37,587 nt of DNA from Thaumarchaeota archaeon UBA223 (GTDB lineage Archaea > Thermoproteota > Nitrososphaeria > Nitrososphaerales > UBA57): NCBI GenBank assembly GCA_002495905.1, contig DAHJ01000004.1, positions 1 to 37,587 of the forward strand, written 5' to 3'. Below the pieces are notes generated by a model, which was not told the DNA's origin, searched no databases, and saw only the letters and a list, made by a program, of their open reading frames with translations. Shown here piece after piece: positions 1 through 8,150 of this stretch (its first letter is position 1; every line of letters begins with the position of its first letter). The translations under genes were made by a program, and so were the position numbers.

Positions 1-124
1 TGATGTTCTTAATCATAGATTGATGATTAAACAATCCGATATTTCTGATTCAGGCGCTGATGATGGATCTCGTATTACTGCAGAAACAATTATTACTGAA
101 ATAATCGAGTCAGGAGGTAACTGA
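1..124 (+). CDS. MoxR-like AAA ATPase, C-terminal fragment (5' end outside window)
   Basis: The frame read from base 2 is open to a TGA at 122-124 and encodes 40 residues beginning DVLNHRLMIKQ. The next gene has the nearly identical stretch DVLNHRLILQQ close to its own C-terminus, and 14 bases (GATGTTCTTAATCA) are identical in the two copies. The fragment is therefore the lid-domain end of a second MoxR paralogue placed directly upstream. MoxR ATPases are chaperone-like AAA+ proteins that usually act with DUF58 or von Willebrand A proteins. The last codons hold the Shine-Dalgarno sequence for the following gene. Only the tail is visible, so the ATPase motifs cannot be checked. Confidence 0.75.
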   Translation, partial: DVLNHRLMIKQSDISDSGADDGSRITAETIITEIIESGGN

Positions 125-126
125 TT

Positions 127-1110
127 ATGATTAATTCCTTGAAATCCACTGAAGACATAAAATCTCTACGAGATTCTCTTAAAGCCGAAATTGGCAACAA
201 TGTAGTTGGTTTAGATAATATTGTTGATTCCTTGATTATTTCTATCCTTGTAGGCGGTCATGTTCTCATTGAAGGTTTCCCTGGAACTGGAAAAACTCTA
301 CTTGCTAACTTATTTAGTAAATCTGTAGAGTCTACTTCTAACCGAATTCAATCAACTTCTGATTTAATGCCTTCTGATATTACAGGTACTAGAATCTACA
401 ATCCTAAAGAACGAGAATTTGAATTCCGTTCTGGTCCAATATTCTCTAATTTTGTAATTGTCGACGAAATTAATCGTGCTCCACCTAAATCACAATCTGC
501 TTTACTTGAATGTATGCAAGAACGTCAAGTTAGTGTAGAAGGCATGACCAGAAAAATGGATGAACCATTCATGGTTTTAGCTACTAAAAATTCTATTGAA
601 CTTGAAGGAACATATCCTTTACCTGAAGCGCAATTGGATCGATTCTTATTCCGTTTAATTATTGATTATCCAGATCAAGCTAGCGAAGCAGAAATAATTA
701 AAAGACGAATAGGTAGTTCTCCAGATATTTCCCCTGTTGTTTCTAAACAAGCAATTCTTGAAGGTAAAAATATGATACATTCAGGAATCAATGCGGAGAA
801 AAATGTTTTGGAATATATATCTTCATTAGTTCAGAATACTGCAAATATTCCTAAAGTCACACTTGGAGCTAGTCCTCGTGCATCTGTTGCTTTATTATAT
901 GCTGCTAAAGGTTTTGCTGCTGTTACTGAAGGACGTTCATACGTGATACCTGACGACGTAAAAGCTGTTGCATTTGATGTTCTTAATCACAGGTTAATAT
1001 TACAGCAAAATGCACTTTTAGACCTTGATGACAGTGAGAGTAATTCTGCTACAGAATATCTAAGAAAGATTATCAAAGATTGTATTGATGAAGTAATAGT
1101 ACCAGTTTGA
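127..1110 (+). CDS. MoxR-like AAA ATPase
   Basis: This 327-residue protein is a MoxR-family AAA+ ATPase, normal in length for the family. Walker A is GFPGTGKT at residues 50-57 and Walker B is VDEINRAPP at 112-120. The segment ATKNSIELEGTYPLPEAQ and the following LDRFLFR match the MoxR core, and a lid domain follows. ATG at 127 is preceded by AGGAGGT (112-118), a strong ribosome binding site. It lies 2 bases after another MoxR tail and 6 bases before a DUF58 gene, the classic MoxR-DUF58 pairing. The family is thought to remodel or assemble partner complexes; here the partners are probably the membrane and surface proteins downstream. The exact role is unknown. Confidence 0.92.
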   Translation: MINSLKSTEDIKSLRDSLKAEIGNNVVGLDNIVDSLIISILVGGHVLIEGFPGTGKTLLANLFSKSVESTSNRIQSTSDLMPSDITGTRIYNPKEREFEFRSGPIFSNFVIVDEINRAPPKSQSALLECMQERQVSVEGMTRKMDEPFMVLATKNSIELEGTYPLPEAQLDRFLFRLIIDYPDQASEAEIIKRRIGSSPDISPVVSKQAILEGKNMIHSGINAEKNVLEYISSLVQNTANIPKVTLGASPRASVALLYAAKGFAAVTEGRSYVIPDDVKAVAFDVLNHRLILQQNALLDLDDSESNSATEYLRKIIKDCIDEVIVPV

Positions 1111-1116
1111 TTTAAT

Positions 1117-2349
1117 ATGAAGAAACATATTCGACTTCTAATTGGTTTTTTTGGATTACTTACAATCTGTAGTTTGGCATTATTGCCAAATGCTACCCTT
1201 TCAATGCTTTCAGTTATGTTTGCATTATGTATTAATTTAGTTCTTTTCAAGTATCTTAAACCGTCTAATAATTTTGAAGTTACCCGGGTTTTTGATAAAT
1301 ACCAAGTAATGCCTCCTGCTGATATTAATACATCCTTGGAAATGAAATACAATGGTCGATTTCCTGCAAATGCATCTGTTGAATTTGATTGTCAGAGCCT
1401 AGGTCTTAATATTAATACAGGTACAGTTGTTTTCCAACCTGGAGAAAAATATGATTTATCTAAGACATTTGTTGCAGATCGACGTGGCGTTCATAAAATT
1501 TCTAATACGAAAATTATTGTTAAGGATTGGTTATTGTTATCTGGAATTACTATTACCACAAATGACGAAGCTGAAATTCTAGTCCTTCCACACATTTATC
1601 CATTTGAAACATCTCCTCAAACATCTGCAGCAGGTTTGTTAGGAGTTTCTTCTGCAGTTAAACAAGGAAGAAGTAGCGAAGTATGGGGAATTCGTGATTA
1701 TCAACCTGGAGATGATTTTAAAATAATTTCTTGGAAAGCTATGGCCAAATCTCCTGACCATAAACCTAAATCTAAGATTACCGCAGGAGAAGAAGGTCAG
1801 GCTATAACAATTGTTGCCGATATTGGAAAAGATAGCGAATTACCTAACGGTGATCAAATCTCTCTTGACATATCTGCGGATCTTGCCGCTTCATTAGCTT
1901 ATAATTTTATTAAACGTGGTACTAGAACTGGTCTGGTTTTGTTTGATACTCGTAGTCGTGCAATACTTAAACCTGCTCGTGGCGAGTCTCATGTTGATTC
2001 ATTATTACGTAATTTGGCAAAAGTTCAACCATCTCAAGATAAATTCCTAATAACTAGCTTTACAAACAGCTATCTTGATTTTTCCGCATCTGAATTTGGA
2101 AATAGCTTCATTCTTATTTTAACACGTACAGACGACCGATTAATTGAATCATATCTATCAAAATTAAAATCTAATCGTGATCTTATTATCATATTAATTT
2201 ACAATGAAGATAATTTTGAACGTGCACAACAAATTCAGAAGACTGTTCAAGATAATGGAATCGAAATTATATTAACAAATCACGAATCGATCTTAGACAC
2301 TATGAAGAAAATGGAGGAGTGGTCTTATGCTACCGTTAAGAGAACTTAG
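1117..2349 (+). CDS. DUF58 domain protein
   Basis: This 410-residue protein has two hydrophobic helices near its N-terminus (about residues 5-23 and 28-45), a beta-rich middle, and the DUF58 signature at about 184-212 (GRSSEVWGIRDYQPGDD, then ISWKAMAKS). The C-terminal part resembles the von Willebrand A-like fold of the family (IVADIGKDSE, then a long alpha/beta region). DUF58 proteins are nearly always encoded next to MoxR ATPases and are membrane-bound, probably facing the cytoplasm with this domain. It starts 6 bases after moxR and overlaps the next gene by 23 bases, so co-expression is very likely. The molecular function of the family is not established. Confidence 0.88.
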   Translation: MKKHIRLLIGFFGLLTICSLALLPNATLSMLSVMFALCINLVLFKYLKPSNNFEVTRVFDKYQVMPPADINTSLEMKYNGRFPANASVEFDCQSLGLNINTGTVVFQPGEKYDLSKTFVADRRGVHKISNTKIIVKDWLLLSGITITTNDEAEILVLPHIYPFETSPQTSAAGLLGVSSAVKQGRSSEVWGIRDYQPGDDFKIISWKAMAKSPDHKPKSKITAGEEGQAITIVADIGKDSELPNGDQISLDISADLAASLAYNFIKRGTRTGLVLFDTRSRAILKPARGESHVDSLLRNLAKVQPSQDKFLITSFTNSYLDFSASEFGNSFILILTRTDDRLIESYLSKLKSNRDLIIILIYNEDNFERAQQIQKTVQDNGIEIILTNHESILDTMKKMEEWSYATVKRT

Positions 2350-3169
2350 AACATACGTATCTGCTCTTTCTGTACTCCCAATTGCTGTAATGATTGCTAA
2401 TCCAGTTGTTTTAGCTTCATTTGTTTCTTATTTGTCATCTATTGCATTCTTTAGTGCTTTTGGATTAATTGCAGTTTATTTACTGCTTAAACAAATTGGA
2501 TTTATAAAATCTCTAGGACCAAATCAACAAGTCCTTTTCGAAAGCCTACTTCTTGTACTTCCAATTATTATTCCTATGTTTACTGTTCTAACAACTGGAA
2601 ATCCAGGTGATTTCATTGCAGCTTTTCTTGCATACTTAGTTATTGGTACTGTTGTATCTCTCTCGCGAGTTGTTATTGGTAGTGGGGTTGGTGCTTTTGG
2701 AAAAGTGCTATACTTTTTCTTTGCATATATGATGGCTTTAATGGTGTATGCTGGTTGTGTCGCTGGTCAAATTACAGGAGAGACATTCTCTTTATTATTG
2801 GCCTTTGATCAGATTGCAGGTATTGCAACATATCTTGGCTATGAAGGCCATCCTATAGAACTTCCACTTATTGAATATGTGCGTTTAGGTATGGCATTTG
2901 CTATTCCAGGTATTACATTTTCTGCACTAGCTGCCCAAGTTAGACTATCTGAAGTTCGTGATAATCCTGGCGGAGAATCTAAAATGGTAAGTTCTTTACG
3001 ATCTTCTGTAGCATTGCTTACTCTTGGAAGCACTCTCTTACTAATTCCTGTATACCTTGTTTCAATTGCGATTTATAATTTCGCTCCATATCTTGTTACG
3101 ATTATTCCACCTGTTCTTGTTTTAGGATTTCTTTTACTTTCATTGTATTTTGTGGAGAGAGATGATTAA
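2327..3169 (+). CDS. polytopic membrane protein of the MoxR operon
   Basis: This 280-residue protein is almost entirely hydrophobic, with about seven or eight predicted transmembrane helices, for example around residues 13-33, 36-55, 68-88, 95-115, 125-145, 195-210 and two at the C-terminus. No known family signature is recognised. The ATG at 2327 follows GGAGGAG (2313-2319), a good ribosome binding site inside the end of the DUF58 gene, and the two genes overlap by 23 bases. The next gene overlaps its stop by 8 bases. Its position suggests that it is the membrane partner of the MoxR/DUF58 pair or of the secreted protein that follows; this is inferred from context only. Confidence 0.8.
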   Translation: MLPLRELRTYVSALSVLPIAVMIANPVVLASFVSYLSSIAFFSAFGLIAVYLLLKQIGFIKSLGPNQQVLFESLLLVLPIIIPMFTVLTTGNPGDFIAAFLAYLVIGTVVSLSRVVIGSGVGAFGKVLYFFFAYMMALMVYAGCVAGQITGETFSLLLAFDQIAGIATYLGYEGHPIELPLIEYVRLGMAFAIPGITFSALAAQVRLSEVRDNPGGESKMVSSLRSSVALLTLGSTLLLIPVYLVSIAIYNFAPYLVTIIPPVLVLGFLLLSLYFVERDD

Positions 3170-5201
3170 TTTGCGTAGTTTTGTTCTTGTATTCTTATTG
3201 TTTATTTCAACATTCCTATTGCTACCTTTGTCACTATCACAGGTCGATGATCGAGAATGTGCTGCATCTGCTGCATGTGAACTACCATTTGAAGTTTCTG
3301 ATTTAACAAATACAATGCCTGATTTTGCTCAACTCGGATTTGATGAAGAAAGTATTTCAATACCTGCATCGGGAACTACAATCGTGGTTGGTTCAGATGA
3401 GGATCTTTTCATTCTTTCCGAAAAACAAATAATTGTTACAATGGGAGAGCCTGGAGAAGATTTGTTATTCCGAGGAATAGTTCCTGGACGTCGAATAAAT
3501 CAATTGGAATTACCACGACCTGATGTTGGCGAAACACTATTTATTGAATTAACAATGCTGGAAGTTACTGCAGATCAATTAGAACGAGCTGGTTTTCCTG
3601 CTGACAATCCAATCTTTGCAGGTATTAATGCACGAGAGAACGTTGATAGTGTTGAAAATTGTATAAGTCTTCAAAATAGTATTGAAGAATTGCGTAAAGA
3701 TATTCAAGATAGAAATAAACAAATAGAAGATTTACGAAACCAGCCTGGAGGATTTCAAAATCGAACTGTTCAGAGTATGATGGCTAGATTACAGAATGAC
3801 AATGATCGCGACAATCAGGTTCTCCCTACTATGGAAGCTCAATTCGAGATTCTTCAATGTACGAGAGTTCCACGAGATGAACAACAACGTCCAGAGGCAA
3901 GACCTACTGGCGTTGAATCTAGTTTCCAAAAGGCTTTTCTAATTATTGTTGGAGAAGATTCTCCGTCTGACTTTATACCTAATTATATGTTGGAAAATAA
4001 TAATTTACATATTGAAAAGAATACGAATCTTGAACTAGCACTACTTGAACCTACCGACGGTTATCGTCTTTTAAGTGGATCTTTTGGCACTATTGAATAT
4101 CCAAGTGTGGTTTCTCCTGGTTCTGAATTTATAATTCGATACAATAATACTATTCAAGATTTTGATCCTTCCGGAGAAAGCATTGATTTTGTACTGGAGA
4201 CTACTAGAAAACTAAGGATATATTCTCAAACTGAAGATCTCAACCTTAGTATTGAGAAGAATGGAACTATTTCATCCACTACTCTTACTCTTCCTGATAC
4301 CCAAACAGGATATTTTGAAATTACCATTCCCGAAATTGGCGAGTCTGAAAATGGAGATTCTCCATTACAATATGGTTTACATTTCTTCCACGTACATTCA
4401 AACTTTGCAGGAATAGGAACTCTTGATACATATCTTCCAGTATATGTGGCACCTTCAAGTGATTACAATCTTGTAGCCTATTCTCTATCTTCGGAAGAAG
4501 ATTTACGACTTAATCTCGCCGAATATGTTCCAGAATCTCCTGAATTATTTATTGCTGGTAAATCTAACGGTGTAACAACCTTCATTCACTCTCAGATAAT
4601 AGACATTCCTGTTGCGATACTTTCTATTTCTGATAATATTGGACCTATTACTAATTATCAAATCGAGATAGAAGGTGATTTTACTACAAGTTATTTTGAT
4701 GGTAAAACCTATGTTTTAGGCAATAGTAATCTCGATACTTTTTCCATTTCTAGTTTGAAAGTATTCAATTTCGAAGTTTCTAATTTTAATATTCTTGATA
4801 ACTCTGAAAGAGATAAAACTTATTCTAACAAATTAGGATTTCCTCATGATTTGTTAATCATTATTGATGTTAATACAATCGACATTTCTGTTTTAGACGA
4901 GTTTGAACAACCTTACATCGACGGTCAAATTATAGTTGAGAAAGACAATGAAGAATACACTGCTGATTTATTGGAAATTCCAAGATTAAAACTTCCAAAT
5001 GGCGATTATAAAATTACGCACGTTGTAAATGATGAAATCAAATCAGAACGTGATATGACTATTAGCAGTTCTGGTTTAATACAATTTACTATTCAAACTT
5101 TGTTACTAGAGGATCAAATTCTTACTATTGCAATTATTATTGAATCAGTATTGATTGCATTCTTTTCAATTCGAATTCTATCAAAATACTTTAGAGGATA
5201 A
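3162..5201 (+). CDS. large secreted protein with C-terminal membrane anchor
   Basis: This is a 679-residue protein from ATG 3162. An in-frame TTG at 3150 exists, but the ATG has GGAGAGAG just upstream and puts a hydrophobic signal peptide at residue 1, likely cleaved near LSLS-Q. A coiled-coil-like stretch (SIEELRKDIQDRNKQIEDLR) lies around residues 170-190. Beta-rich, Ser/Thr/Asn-rich sequence follows, and one transmembrane helix near the end (ILTIAIIIESVLIAFF) is followed by basic residues. Most of the protein should be outside the cell, tethered to the membrane. The start overlaps the membrane gene (ATGATTAA). Its family is not recognised; it could be the surface substrate or sensor of the MoxR/DUF58 module. 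Confidence 0.8.
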   Translation: MINLRSFVLVFLLFISTFLLLPLSLSQVDDRECAASAACELPFEVSDLTNTMPDFAQLGFDEESISIPASGTTIVVGSDEDLFILSEKQIIVTMGEPGEDLLFRGIVPGRRINQLELPRPDVGETLFIELTMLEVTADQLERAGFPADNPIFAGINARENVDSVENCISLQNSIEELRKDIQDRNKQIEDLRNQPGGFQNRTVQSMMARLQNDNDRDNQVLPTMEAQFEILQCTRVPRDEQQRPEARPTGVESSFQKAFLIIVGEDSPSDFIPNYMLENNNLHIEKNTNLELALLEPTDGYRLLSGSFGTIEYPSVVSPGSEFIIRYNNTIQDFDPSGESIDFVLETTRKLRIYSQTEDLNLSIEKNGTISSTTLTLPDTQTGYFEITIPEIGESENGDSPLQYGLHFFHVHSNFAGIGTLDTYLPVYVAPSSDYNLVAYSLSSEEDLRLNLAEYVPESPELFIAGKSNGVTTFIHSQIIDIPVAILSISDNIGPITNYQIEIEGDFTTSYFDGKTYVLGNSNLDTFSISSLKVFNFEVSNFNILDNSERDKTYSNKLGFPHDLLIIIDVNTIDISVLDEFEQPYIDGQIIVEKDNEEYTADLLEIPRLKLPNGDYKITHVVNDEIKSERDMTISSSGLIQFTIQTLLLEDQILTIAIIIESVLIAFFSIRILSKYFRG

Positions 5202-5528
5202 TTATCCTATTTCTGATCCAGGTAGCATTTCTTTATCTGTTTGTAATAATGAAACCTTATCTTCATTAATTGATGCTAATAACATTCCTTGTGATTCAAT
5301 ACCAAATATCTTTCTAGGTTCTAGGTTGACTAGTACAATTACTGTTTTATTAGTTAATTCATCGAGTGAATAATATTTTGATATTCCTGCAACAATTTGC
5401 CTTTCTTCATCTCCTATGTCAACTTTCATTTTAATTAATTTGTTAGAACCTTCAACTTCTTCTGCACTAGTGATTTTTCCAACTCTAATCTTTAATTTTG
5501 AAAAATCATCAAAATTAATTTTTTCCAT
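5202..5528 (-). CDS. MetRS beta-like tRNA-binding protein (OB fold)
   Basis: This 108-residue protein is a stand-alone tRNA-binding OB-fold domain of the MetRS C-terminal/EMAPII/CsaA type. Typical elements are FDDFSKLKIRVGKI, the NKLIKMKVDIGDEERQIVAGI segment (split here at KVDI/GDEE), and VNLEPRKIFGIESQGMLLA. In archaea with a split methionyl-tRNA synthetase it adds tRNA affinity to the catalytic chain, which lies at 10475-12118 on the same strand. ATG 5528 is chosen over a TTG at 5543 because a TATA-like TTAATATAG (5550-5558) sits 26 bases upstream and the family motif begins at once. Its stop codon abuts the stop of the convergent gene with no spacer. Some family members act as CsaA-like chaperones instead. 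Confidence 0.85.
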   Translation of the reverse strand: MEKINFDDFSKLKIRVGKITSAEEVEGSNKLIKMKVDIGDEERQIVAGISKYYSLDELTNKTVIVLVNLEPRKIFGIESQGMLLASINEDKVSLLQTDKEMLPGSEIG

Positions 5529-5549
5529 GACAAATGTATTCAAATAATC

Positions 5550-5558
5550 TTAATATAG
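5550..5558 (-). promoter_or_regulatory. TATA-like element for the MetRS beta-like gene
   Basis: TTAATATAG, centred about 26 bases upstream of the ATG at 5528. The spacing fits a leaderless archaeal transcript. Confidence 0.45.
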
Positions 5559-5638
5559 ATATTGTCCGGTCAATATCTTCATAATTATTCATAAATTTCT
5601 ATGAATATAATGAAAATAATTGTTCAATAAATAACTCA

Positions 5639-5646
5639 TTAAATAC
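5639..5646 (+). promoter_or_regulatory. TATA-like element for the first PQQ dehydrogenase
   Basis: TTAAATAC is centred 25 bases before the ATG at 5668. No Shine-Dalgarno motif is seen, so the mRNA is probably leaderless. Confidence 0.5.
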
Positions 5647-5667
5647 TATGTGTACACTACATTTTGC

Positions 5668-7965
5668 ATGAACCATAGGTATTGGCTTATATCTATAGTA
5701 GCAGCAATGCTGTTACTAACTTCAACTTGGACTTTTGTTTCAAATAATACTGAAACAGTTGTTCCTAACGTTGAGGCGGTTGGTCCAGGAAATTGGGAAT
5801 GGATCAACTATGACTCAGACGGTGGAAGTTTCAGCCCTCAAACACAGATTAACAAGGAAACTGTGCCTTATCTAGAAATGAAATGGCTCTATCCATTTCA
5901 ATCAGATGTAGATCACACTTTTCCTAACTCTGTACAAGAAGGTGCTTCTGCTCCTCCAATAATTGTAGACGGCGTTGTTTATGTCGCTAAGAATAAACAA
6001 GATGTTGTCGCAGTTGATGCAAAGACAGGCGAACAAGTTTGGTATAGTGACATCGTTCCTACCCTACACGACTTTGACGCATGGCTTGCAGAATTTCCAT
6101 ATATGCAAGGACAATATGGACATACTCACGCAATTAATTATTATGCTGACCGTAACGAGCTTATCATGAGCTCTGCACCATGTTGGTTGAAATCATTAAA
6201 TGCTGATGATGGAAGTTTGGCCTGGGAATTAACTCCTGAAATTCTTTGTGGTACACAAGCTGAAATGGGTAATCCATTAGGCGCAATGGGTACATTCAAG
6301 AGCAAAGGTTACATGAGTGGAATTCAAAACCATCCTCCACAAATCATTGATGACATAGTAGTATGGCCATCATTTGGTGCAAGTGGTCGTGGTGGACGTT
6401 CCAGTTTAATTGGTATTGATATTAGTGATTCTGCTAATCCAACACAAGTTTATCGTAACTGGTTAATGCCTCCTGGTGACGGAAGTCAACCAACATGGGC
6501 ACAAGACCAATGTGATAGAACAGATGGAAAAGTATGGTACTTTGAATATCCTAAATATATTGAATCTGGCGGTACACACCTCGCAGTTAACTGTAGAGAT
6601 GTTCCTGAAGAAGCAGTAAATAACGACTGGATTAACATGAAACCAGGATCTCCTCATTTCGGTGAAATTCACACTGCTAGTGCATTCTCAGTAGTATGGG
6701 GTAACATGCCTTACAGTGAGAAGACTGGTTTAGTATACATGGGAACAGGTGACGTAGGACCTTATCCTAACGGAACTCTCCGATTCGGACCAAACCTCTT
6801 TGGTAGTGCATTAATTGCTGTAGACGCACGAACAGGCGCACTCGCTTGGGGCTTCGCAGCATTACCACATGATTTGTGGGATATGGACTGTTCATGGGGT
6901 GGTGCATTGAGAGATATGCCTGACGGAACCGAAGTATACATCAAATCATGTAAGAACGGTATCGTTTACGCACTTGATTCAGCCACTGGCGAACCACTTT
7001 GGATTTATGATCCACCAAGCATAGCTCGTAACATGCAAGGTTGGAACTATGGTGGTGACTCTAGCCTAGGTGAAAGCGGTAATGGCGGAGCTCAGGTTGT
7101 CGGTCCAGATGCATGTTGTGATATGACATTTGAACACATGAACAAAGACTGGATGAACCAGAACTCACCAGACTGTGAAGCAGGTCTAGCTGATGGTAGC
7201 GATTGTACTGGTATTGCCATGGGTCCAAACGCATGGGCTCATATCGAAGCTGATATGGCAATTGATGACAAACACATCTACATGGGTGTACAGAACTCAC
7301 CAAGACAATTCCAGATCAAACCAGTAGTAGACTTTGGTAACCAAGGTAGTACTATTCAACAAATCGAACCAAAGAATTCAACAATTCATGCAGTAGATTG
7401 GAGAACTGGTCAAGAAGTCTGGGCTACATACATCGAAGGTGTATCATATAGAGGCGGTGTCATGGTAAGTGGCGGCGTGGTATATGCATATGCTAGTGAT
7501 GGTAACATGTACATGTTAGATGCAGATACAGGTGAAATTCTTAACAAGAAATTGTTCGGAATTCCAGTCAGTGTAATGCCAACAATTGGTGCAGACAGTG
7601 ATGGAAACTACAAAGTATTCCTATACATTGGTGGTGGTGGAGGATTCCTATTCTCAAGTACAGCACTTCCAGGTTCATTAGCTGCATTCGGTAATCCTGA
7701 CGTATTACCAGAGGTTGAAACTGTAATTCAAGAAGTCGAAGTAGTCGTCGAACGAGAAGTCGAAGTCGAAAAGATTGTCGAGAAAGAAGTTGAAGTCGAG
7801 GTAGTTGTAGAAAAGGAAGTACCTGTTGAAGTAGAAAGAGTAGTCGAAACAGAAGTTACTGTGACTGAAGAAGTCATCAGTCCAATTTCATATGTTGCAA
7901 TTGGATTAGGTGTCGTCTTAGTAGTAGTAGCTGGTGTAATCTACTCTAGATCAACATCCAAATAG
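5668..7965 (+). CDS. membrane-anchored, stalked PQQ-dependent dehydrogenase 1
   Basis: This 765-residue protein is an exported PQQ-binding eight-bladed beta-propeller dehydrogenase. A signal segment (residues 1 to about 25) is followed by the propeller with repeated W-docking strands (VVAVDAKTGEQVW, LIAVDARTGALAWGF, VYALDSATGEPLW). PHDLWDMDCSW contains the presumed catalytic Asp405 and a second Asp407. There is no cytochrome c domain. Residues about 682-736 are a Val/Glu-rich stalk, then a C-terminal helix (YVAIGLGVVLVVVAGVIY). Substrate and electron acceptor are unknown; oxidation of alcohols, aldoses or similar compounds outside the membrane is typical. ATG 5668 is preferred to GTG 5650 because it matches the MNHR start of the next paralogue. 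Codon use is richer in C-ending codons than in neighbours. Confidence 0.88.
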   Translation: MNHRYWLISIVAAMLLLTSTWTFVSNNTETVVPNVEAVGPGNWEWINYDSDGGSFSPQTQINKETVPYLEMKWLYPFQSDVDHTFPNSVQEGASAPPIIVDGVVYVAKNKQDVVAVDAKTGEQVWYSDIVPTLHDFDAWLAEFPYMQGQYGHTHAINYYADRNELIMSSAPCWLKSLNADDGSLAWELTPEILCGTQAEMGNPLGAMGTFKSKGYMSGIQNHPPQIIDDIVVWPSFGASGRGGRSSLIGIDISDSANPTQVYRNWLMPPGDGSQPTWAQDQCDRTDGKVWYFEYPKYIESGGTHLAVNCRDVPEEAVNNDWINMKPGSPHFGEIHTASAFSVVWGNMPYSEKTGLVYMGTGDVGPYPNGTLRFGPNLFGSALIAVDARTGALAWGFAALPHDLWDMDCSWGGALRDMPDGTEVYIKSCKNGIVYALDSATGEPLWIYDPPSIARNMQGWNYGGDSSLGESGNGGAQVVGPDACCDMTFEHMNKDWMNQNSPDCEAGLADGSDCTGIAMGPNAWAHIEADMAIDDKHIYMGVQNSPRQFQIKPVVDFGNQGSTIQQIEPKNSTIHAVDWRTGQEVWATYIEGVSYRGGVMVSGGVVYAYASDGNMYMLDADTGEILNKKLFGIPVSVMPTIGADSDGNYKVFLYIGGGGGFLFSSTALPGSLAAFGNPDVLPEVETVIQEVEVVVEREVEVEKIVEKEVEVEVVVEKEVPVEVERVVETEVTVTEEVISPISYVAIGLGVVLVVVAGVIYSRSTSK
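7711..7875 (+). repeat. Val/Glu-rich low-complexity stalk coding region (PQQ dehydrogenase 1)
   Basis: About 55 codons encode alternating Val with Glu, Lys or Arg (for example EVEVVVEREVEVEKIVEKEV), between the propeller and the membrane helix. The pattern is degenerate at DNA level. Confidence 0.85.
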
Positions 7966-7970
7966 TTAAT

Positions 7971-8012
7971 TTAGACGCTGCCTAGAAATAGGCAGCTCTA
8001 ATCTTTTTTTTT
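7971..8012 (+). terminator. hairpin with GAAA tetraloop plus U-tract
   Basis: A perfect 8-bp stem (GCTGCCTA at 7977-7984 with TAGGCAGC at 7989-7996) is closed by the loop GAAA. An outer 5-bp stem (TTAGA 7971-7975 with TCTAA 7997-8001) extends it past a single unpaired C. Nine T residues follow at 8004-8012. It lies 5 bases after the stop codon and looks like an intrinsic terminator or 3'-end stabiliser. Confidence 0.85.
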
Positions 8013-8118
8013 ATTTTCAATTTCTAGTCTGAACTCTACCACTGTTAATTTTTCTTCTTTTTTTATTAATTTATAACTGCATTATATTTATATATCATTG
8101 GTGATTTGTTTGAATTTC

Positions 8119-8129
8119 TTAAATATTAA
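8119..8129 (+). promoter_or_regulatory. TATA-like element for the second PQQ dehydrogenase
   Basis: TTAAATATTAA is centred 27 bases before the ATG at 8151, which fits a leaderless start. The rest of the 8013-8150 spacer is AT-rich with no other clear feature. Confidence 0.5.
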
Positions 8130-8150
8130 TTACTTATACATACCGGGTTA

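Noticed and set aside
5155..5373. Plus-strand open frame of 72 residues after the surface protein gene
   Set aside because: It overlaps the end of the surface protein and is antisense to the MetRS beta-like gene; no start signal is seen.
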